DNA of 64,000 bases from Copromyces sp. CBS 386.78 (lineage: Eukaryota > Ascomycota > Sordariomycetes > Sordariales > Sordariaceae), in assembly GCA_030685235.1 (NCBI GenBank), contig MU839215.1:56946-120945 (forward strand), written 5' to 3'. Below the pieces are notes generated by a model. It was not told where the DNA came from. It ran no database searches and saw nothing but the letters and a program-made list of their open reading frames with translations. Numbering within the stretch: position 1 is the stretch's first letter; each line of letters starts with the position of its first letter. Below, piece after piece: positions 59,300-64,000 of this stretch. Position numbers and translations under genes: made by a program.

Positions 59300-60920
59300 A
59301 GTAGGCAAATATTTACGCTATAAAATAGTAAGTATTGATTATAATTATTTAAATAGCGGCCCCTATTATTAATTTCAACGTTATTATTTTTACAATTAAC
59401 GCTATTATCGGCTCTAAGTACGAATAATTCTTCGAAACCGTTATAGAAATCTTTAATAGTACCGCTCTCTAATATTTAAGTAATTTAGTTGCGGAGAAAA
59501 TCCTTAATACTATTTTTAAATTCGCCTAATATATTACTTTTCTTTACGTTATTATTATTTTCGTTTAATTAATTTATACGGATTTAATTTAAATTAATAC
59601 GTTCGCTAGCGCCGCTTAAAATTCTTTCGAGGCCGCTTATTAGCAAATTACTAATTAAGAAAATATTATTATTAACCTTTAATAAAAATTCGTTAGCCTT
59701 TAATAGGAGGTTTAATAGTTCTATAATAATTTTATTATAATTAACGAGATTAATATTAGATTTAAGAAGACTGCCGAGACTTAGATTAAGGCTTTTAAAA
59801 AAGCTGTTCGTAATAAAATTATTCCGCCCGCTTCTATCCCTACCTTTAATTTTAATAACGAAGTTACTATAGCTACTCCGAAAACCCGTACGAATAAGGA
59901 TTCCGCTATTTATACTAGTGAGGATACTTTTACCATTAAATATGCTGAGGCTTTTTAAAATTGGCGTAATAAAATTTAATTATATTAGTTCTAAGATGCT
60001 TAGTAGTTCGATTAAAATAAACGTTATAAATTTATATAGATTTTTTCGTACTTTGGAGGTAACGCTTTTAGAATTTTATCGCCCTATATAATACCTATTA
60101 TTAAAGAAGAAGATTTAATTAAATAGAAGTAAGAAAGTATAGAAGCCTTCTTTATCTATTTCAGTATTAAATATAATTGTATAGACTTTACCTTCGAAGT
60201 ACGTTACGATTTCGAATTATTAAAGATAATTAAAGGTACGAAATAATTCGATTTCGAAAATAAATTTATTATTATCGTTAATAAATACGATTTCGAAAAT
60301 TATAAAGATTTATTACTTGAAGATGAAAGTTACGAACGAAATCCGCGATATTATTATTTATTAATAAAATACTTTAACCTATAACGATTTTAACGGATAG
60401 CTTACTTTCTATTATAAGTTTACTACCAATTTAAAGGAGTATAATTAACGTAATAAAATTAATATTTACTTTAAAAACAATACTATTAGTACCGGCAATA
60501 CCGTTACCCCCGAATATACCGTTAGTTAAAGTAGTATTGCTATAGATTTTAACGCTATAAAAACTATTAACGTCCAATTGTTTTGTATAATCGATAAGGC
60601 GGTTATCGATTACTATATATAGAACGGTCTTTGTAAATATTATATTAACCTTAGTTATTACGTTTATAAATATTATAATAATATTAATATTAATATCCCT
60701 AAAGAGTAGAGGGAGTACGACCGTTACAATTGCCACGGTAGAAGCAGTAATAATAACTATAGTAAACCCGCTATAAACTAGACCGGCTATAGTAATAACA
60801 GTAATAATAGCATTCGCGTTAATACCGTTATTATTAGTAAACCTGCCGCTCCTATTATACCCCCCGCTCTAGCTCCTGCTTAACCTGCGGAGTATAGCGC
60901 GGAAAATACGCCACTTTTCT
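59300..60920 (+). pseudogene. gag: Element E gag remnant with zinc knuckle
   Basis: Plus-frame gag. Near 60610-60760 it reads NGLCKYYINLSYYVYKYYNN, a CCHC knuckle (C-x2-C-x4-H-x4-C) in which Cys and His positions are partly Tyr, followed by Asn-rich and Arg/Ser-rich tail (YDRYNCHGRSSNNN). The minus open frame at 60431-60736 is antisense to this and rejected. Confidence 0.65.
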
Positions 60921-61039
60921 ATTAAATCGCTTAGAAAGGCTATTGTCTATAGTAATAATAGAGGAGGAGGTAGATAATTTAGTAGATTTAAAAGTAGTTC
61001 AATTTAAGAATTCAAATTTAAATAATTATAATAATAATT

Positions 61040-61460
61040 ATATCCTCCTTTCTATTTAAATTATCTATAGACTACGTAATTAATAGAATAAATATATTAT
61101 TTTAATTAATAGTGGATATTCTACTCTCGCTTTTATTAATTGCGGTTTTACTACTTACTATACTATCCCGCTATTAAAACTCCTTAAATTAAAGGCCTTA
61201 TATTTAATAAATAGCGTATTTAAGGAATTTATTACTTATTATTATAAGGTCTAATTGTAAATCGGTTACTATATTAAAATAATTATTATATTAACTTACA
61301 ACCTAGCTGACAATTATCTTATTATTTTAGGTATATTGTAGTTTAAACTTTATAACCCTACAATATTATAGTTAGAGGGTACTATTACTTTTATTAATTA
61401 CTATATAAACCGCTACTTTCCCGCAGATTTTTTACCTTTTTTATAGTACGTGCCTAAAGT
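61040..61460 (+). pseudogene. Element E protease remnant
   Basis: At ~61090-61190 the plus frame reads KYIILINSGYSTLAFINCGF followed by TIPLLKLLKLK, the retropepsin pattern LIDSG.S..AFID..F with catalytic Asp as Asn. Position between gag knuckle and RT agrees. Confidence 0.7.
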
Positions 61461-62289
61461 TTAGAAGTATATTTATATACGTTATTATAAGACTATATAA
61501 AGTATAACCGAAATAGTTAACTCTATTACCCTAATTACAAACCCCGTTCCCAATACCGTTAAAGATAATACTACTCTAGATTCCGCTTTAGTCGCAGCTA
61601 CCGTTACTAAAATTCCTAAGTGGACTAAACCTACTATTTACTATATTATAGCCGGCTAACGAAGATCCGACCCTTACTACTATATTATAATACGCAAAAT
61701 ATACTTTTCGAACGAACTAATTAACCTTATAAATATTAAAAATATAATGGCCGCCAATTTTAATTAATTATACGAAAAATATTATTTACAAGTATTCTAT
61801 ACTTTATACGTAGAATTTTATAAGATTTTATAAGAAGCTAGGGCGGAGGAGGAAGCTTAAGTTAAAGAGGTAGAAGGGAGCGCCTTAGAGTTTAAAGAAT
61901 ATAGAAATGATAAAAGCGTTGTTGATAGAGGGGTAAGGATAGGAATTGAATACGATTACAATTATAATTACAATATACCTAATAGTTTAGCGAACTTTAC
62001 CTTAGAAATAGAGCAAGATATTTAGGATAGTAACGGCGTTAAGTATAAGAAATTGCTAAATAAGCGTTATTATTTATAAATTAACGTTTACGTTAGTAAG
62101 GGATTTAAGGTTGCTATCCGAATAATAAAGATTACTAAATATATTTACTTTAGCGGTAATATAGACGAGGATTTCGAATATTATAAAATTATTAAGTTCG
62201 TTACTAATATTATAGAAGAAAATATAATTAAATTTTACGAGAAGGCTAATAAGCCGTTTAAAATTAACGCTTAAATTAAAGAGAAATTT

Positions 62290-62962
62290 CTTAAATAATA
62301 TTAGAATTACTTCAATATTTTTAGACTTTATAATGTAATAATCTTACCCCCTTACCGTTCTTATAATTTTAAGATTAAATTCTGCCCGGGAGAATAGGCG
62401 CCCTATATAAAATTAAAGGCGTTTAACCCTAATGAATTAAATGTAATTAAAAAGTAAATCGACGAAAATTTTTATAATAGGTTTATTCGTCCTTCGTAAT
62501 TAGAGGCCGCTTCCTAAATCCTGCTAATATAAAAGTTAAGCGGAGGTATTAAAATTTACGTAAATTATAGAGGGATTAATAACATTATTTTTAAAAGCTA
62601 CTACCTACTTCTCTTAATTAAAGAAACCTTTAACGCTATTTATAAAGTAAAAATCTTTATTAAGTTGGATATTATTGCCGCTTTTAACTGTATTCGCGTT
62701 ATGGAAGGATACGAATAATTAATAGCGTTTATTACCCGCTTTAGTTTATTTAAATTATTTATTTATCCTTTCGGCTTATAAAGAACGTTTAATATATTTT
62801 AGAACTATATTAATAATATTTTATATAATATTTTAAATATATATACAATTATTTATTTAAATAATATTTTCATCTTTTTAAATAACGAAGAGGAATATTA
62901 GAAGTACGTAGACGATATTTTTACCCGCCTAGAAAAGGCCGGCCTATAAATTAATATTAATA
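62290..62962 (+). pseudogene. Element E reverse transcriptase, interrupted at 62963
   Basis: Reads IDENLYNRFIRPS, SGGIKIYVNYRGINNI, YYLLLLIKETFNAIYKV, KIFIKLDIIAAFNCIRV, FITRFSLFKLFIYPFGL, QNYINNILYNILNIYTIIYL, NNIFIFLN and TRLEKAGL, a near-complete Ty3 RT up to just past the YLDD box (here YLNN). It ends at ININ, directly at the terminal repeat of the DNA element. Confidence 0.85.
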
Positions 62963-63349
62963 GAGAAAGTCTTTTCGCACCGCCATTAAAGTCTATTCGC
63001 ACCGCCGCCCCGCCCTTCCCGTGCGCTAATGCACCCCAAAATTTTTGAGCCAATCAAATCGTTCGCATCCAAATTAGGGTCTATAGCTCCTATTCTTGGC
63101 GTTAGCAAACCGTACCGCGCCCGCCAAGCCCCCAGATTATACCTTATTATACCCAGATTTCGTATTGCACTGGCCAGTCTAGTAATCTATCGTTATATTA
63201 TTATAGCAATTTGTAGGCATTGTAGTATCGCATCGCTTCCTCCCCTATTATTACTATTACTACCCTCCCTACAATTAATTAAACTACTATCGCGTATTAC
63301 GAGATATCGTTCAAGTAAATAAAGTGTTGGTATTTATTAACGGTAAAAA

Positions 63350-63907
63350 ATAATCCGTTATCTTTTCTATATATTTCCTTAATTAATCGTAACGTAAATA
63401 GCCGATATAGCGACCCAGCTGACGGGCATATACCCTAATTAATAAATAATCGACCTTAATTTTATCGACCCTAAATTAAAACCCTCAATAGGCAATACCC
63501 TAATCGAACCTAACGAATCCTATACCCCTAGCGAATTCCCTAGCGAATTCCCTAGCGAGCTTACTTTAATATAATTGATAGAGATCGATAATAGTTAGCT
63601 TAGCGATAACGATTAGCTTAATAATAATAACGACGACGATAACGAACTATACGAAATTACTTCTTACTACTACGAATATAGCGATTACGTAATTTTTAAT
63701 ACCCAATATAAAAAGTTCAGTAAACTAATTATAATTATTAAAAATTAATTAAGAGAATTTAGTTATAATATTATAAAAGGTCGCTCTAATAACTATATTA
63801 ATAGTTTCGGTCACATACGACTCTACATTACTTACTCTACTAGCCTTATTCGTAAAGCCGTTAACTAATTTCGAAAGATTTTAATAATTAAATAAGGATA
63901 TTCTTAA
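63350..63907 (+). pseudogene. Unrecognised plus-strand ORF inside the large DNA element
   Basis: Reads FIDPKLKPSIGNTLIEPNES, YTPSEFPSEFPSELTLI, LIEIDN then an acidic Asn/Asp run (LNNNNDDDNELYEI), and then YSDYVIFNTQYKKFSKL, LREFSYNIIKGRSNNYINSF and HIRLYITYSTSLIRKAVN. A 12-bp triplicate (gcgaattcccta, ~63531-63566) codes the SEFP repeat. An acidic N-terminus followed by a basic segment is compatible with a DNA-binding or transposase protein, but I recognise no family. Interrupted at 63908. Confidence 0.45.
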
Positions 63908-64000
63908 GAGAAACGCTATCTGCACCGCTGCAAAACTCTCACTGCACCGCCGCCCCACCACCGCTCCACCACTCCCGCGCGCCAAGGCACGCTAATGCAC
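63908..64000. mobile_element. Inverted-repeat DNA element 9, left end only
   Basis: GAGAAACGCTATCTGCACCG with second copy AAACTCTCACTGCACCGCC 22 bp in, then cccgcgcgccaaggcacgctaatgcac running off the window. Left flank ATTCTTAA (63900-63907) is the predicted target duplication. Subfamily of 26237-26651 at its tip, with the inner arm like elements 4 and 8. Confidence 0.8.

Larger units (their letters stand above)
58855..64000 (+). mobile_element. Ty3/gypsy element E, 3' part displaced or outside window
   Basis: Plus strand. 5' LTR 58855-59086, gag (~59300-60760), protease (~61080-61400), RT start (~62390-62950). The RT is interrupted at 62963 by an inverted-repeat DNA element. The rest of RT, RH, IN and the 3' LTR are not seen in the window and should lie to the right. 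Coding is RIP-mutated, though the LTR retains GC-rich stretches. Confidence 0.8.
62963..64000 (+). mobile_element. Left end of a large inverted-repeat DNA element, possibly autonomous
   Basis: Starts GAGAAAGTCTTTTCGCACCG with second copy AAAGTCTATTCGCACCGCC 22 bp in, then a ~100-bp arm (cgtgcgctaatgcac, aaaatttttgagccaat) shared with element 4 at 25486, and further homology to ~63145. The left flank is TATTAATA (62955-62962). No matching right terminus plus TATTAATA occurs before the window end, while protein-like sequence begins near 63350. This suggests a longer, coding member of the family. The plus frame 63029-63322 overlaps the arm and is not convincing. Confidence 0.65.

Noticed and set aside
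60431..60736. 101-residue minus-strand open frame
   Set aside because: Antisense to the gag zinc-knuckle region of element E on the plus strand.
1..64000. Mitochondrial or bacterial origin because of very low GC
   Set aside because: Nested LTR retrotransposons, chromodomains and CpA-to-TpA decay point to nuclear fungal heterochromatin.

Overview
The window is a filamentous-ascomycete (Pezizomycotina-type) AT-rich heterochromatin block made almost entirely of nested, decayed transposable elements. I find no intact host gene, no tRNA or rRNA gene and no CRISPR array. The basis for the kingdom call is composition plus content. CpA/TpG are very scarce while CpG and TpA are common, which is the signature of repeat-induced point mutation (RIP, CpA to TpA). 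The elements are fungal-type Ty3 (mostly chromodomain-bearing) and Ty1/copia retrotransposons. When Gln/Trp codons turned into stops are read through, long collinear gag, protease (PR), RT, RNase H (RH) and integrase (IN) motifs appear, with catalytic Asp often changed to Asn.

The layout can be resolved as insertions inside insertions. The outermost recognisable element is copia H (minus; 39123-~40394). Its RT is broken after a KARLVIKGD-like motif by Ty3 element A (minus; 5' LTR 38961-39122, body down to 7191). A's RNase H is split by Ty3 element B (minus; 9135-31578, two 566-bp LTRs, ATAA target duplication). B's 3' LTR is split by a complete copia element, Cp (plus; 9341-15124, 175-bp LTRs, AATAT duplication). 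A Ty3 chromovirus F (plus; 1-7190, 3' LTR 6956-7190) abuts A on the left. On the right, unrecognised sequence G (~40395-43682) is cut by Ty3 element C (minus; from 43683). C's integrase is split by Ty3 element D (minus; 45522-52784, 221-bp LTRs, TAGGT duplication). C's 5' LTR is cut by Ty3 element E (plus; from 58855). E's RT is cut at 62963 by the left end of a larger inverted-repeat DNA element, which itself carries another insertion at 63908.

Seven complete non-autonomous DNA elements (412-817 bp) and two partial ends share one terminal signature, (G/A)AGAAA. The complete ones have perfect 8-bp target duplications. Their terminal inverted repeats carry a motif twice at a fixed 22-bp period, and the two copies co-vary between subfamilies. 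Most lie inside retroelements and several are less RIP-mutated than their surroundings, so they are probably younger.

The two most unusual items are: (i) element B, about 14.8 kb after nested insertions are removed, with a very long, unrecognised decayed reading frame between integrase and the 3' LTR (the env position); and (ii) the 62963-64000 segment, which looks like the start of an autonomous partner of the inverted-repeat family. Boundaries of decayed coding regions are approximate; LTR, terminal-repeat and target-duplication coordinates were read base by base.
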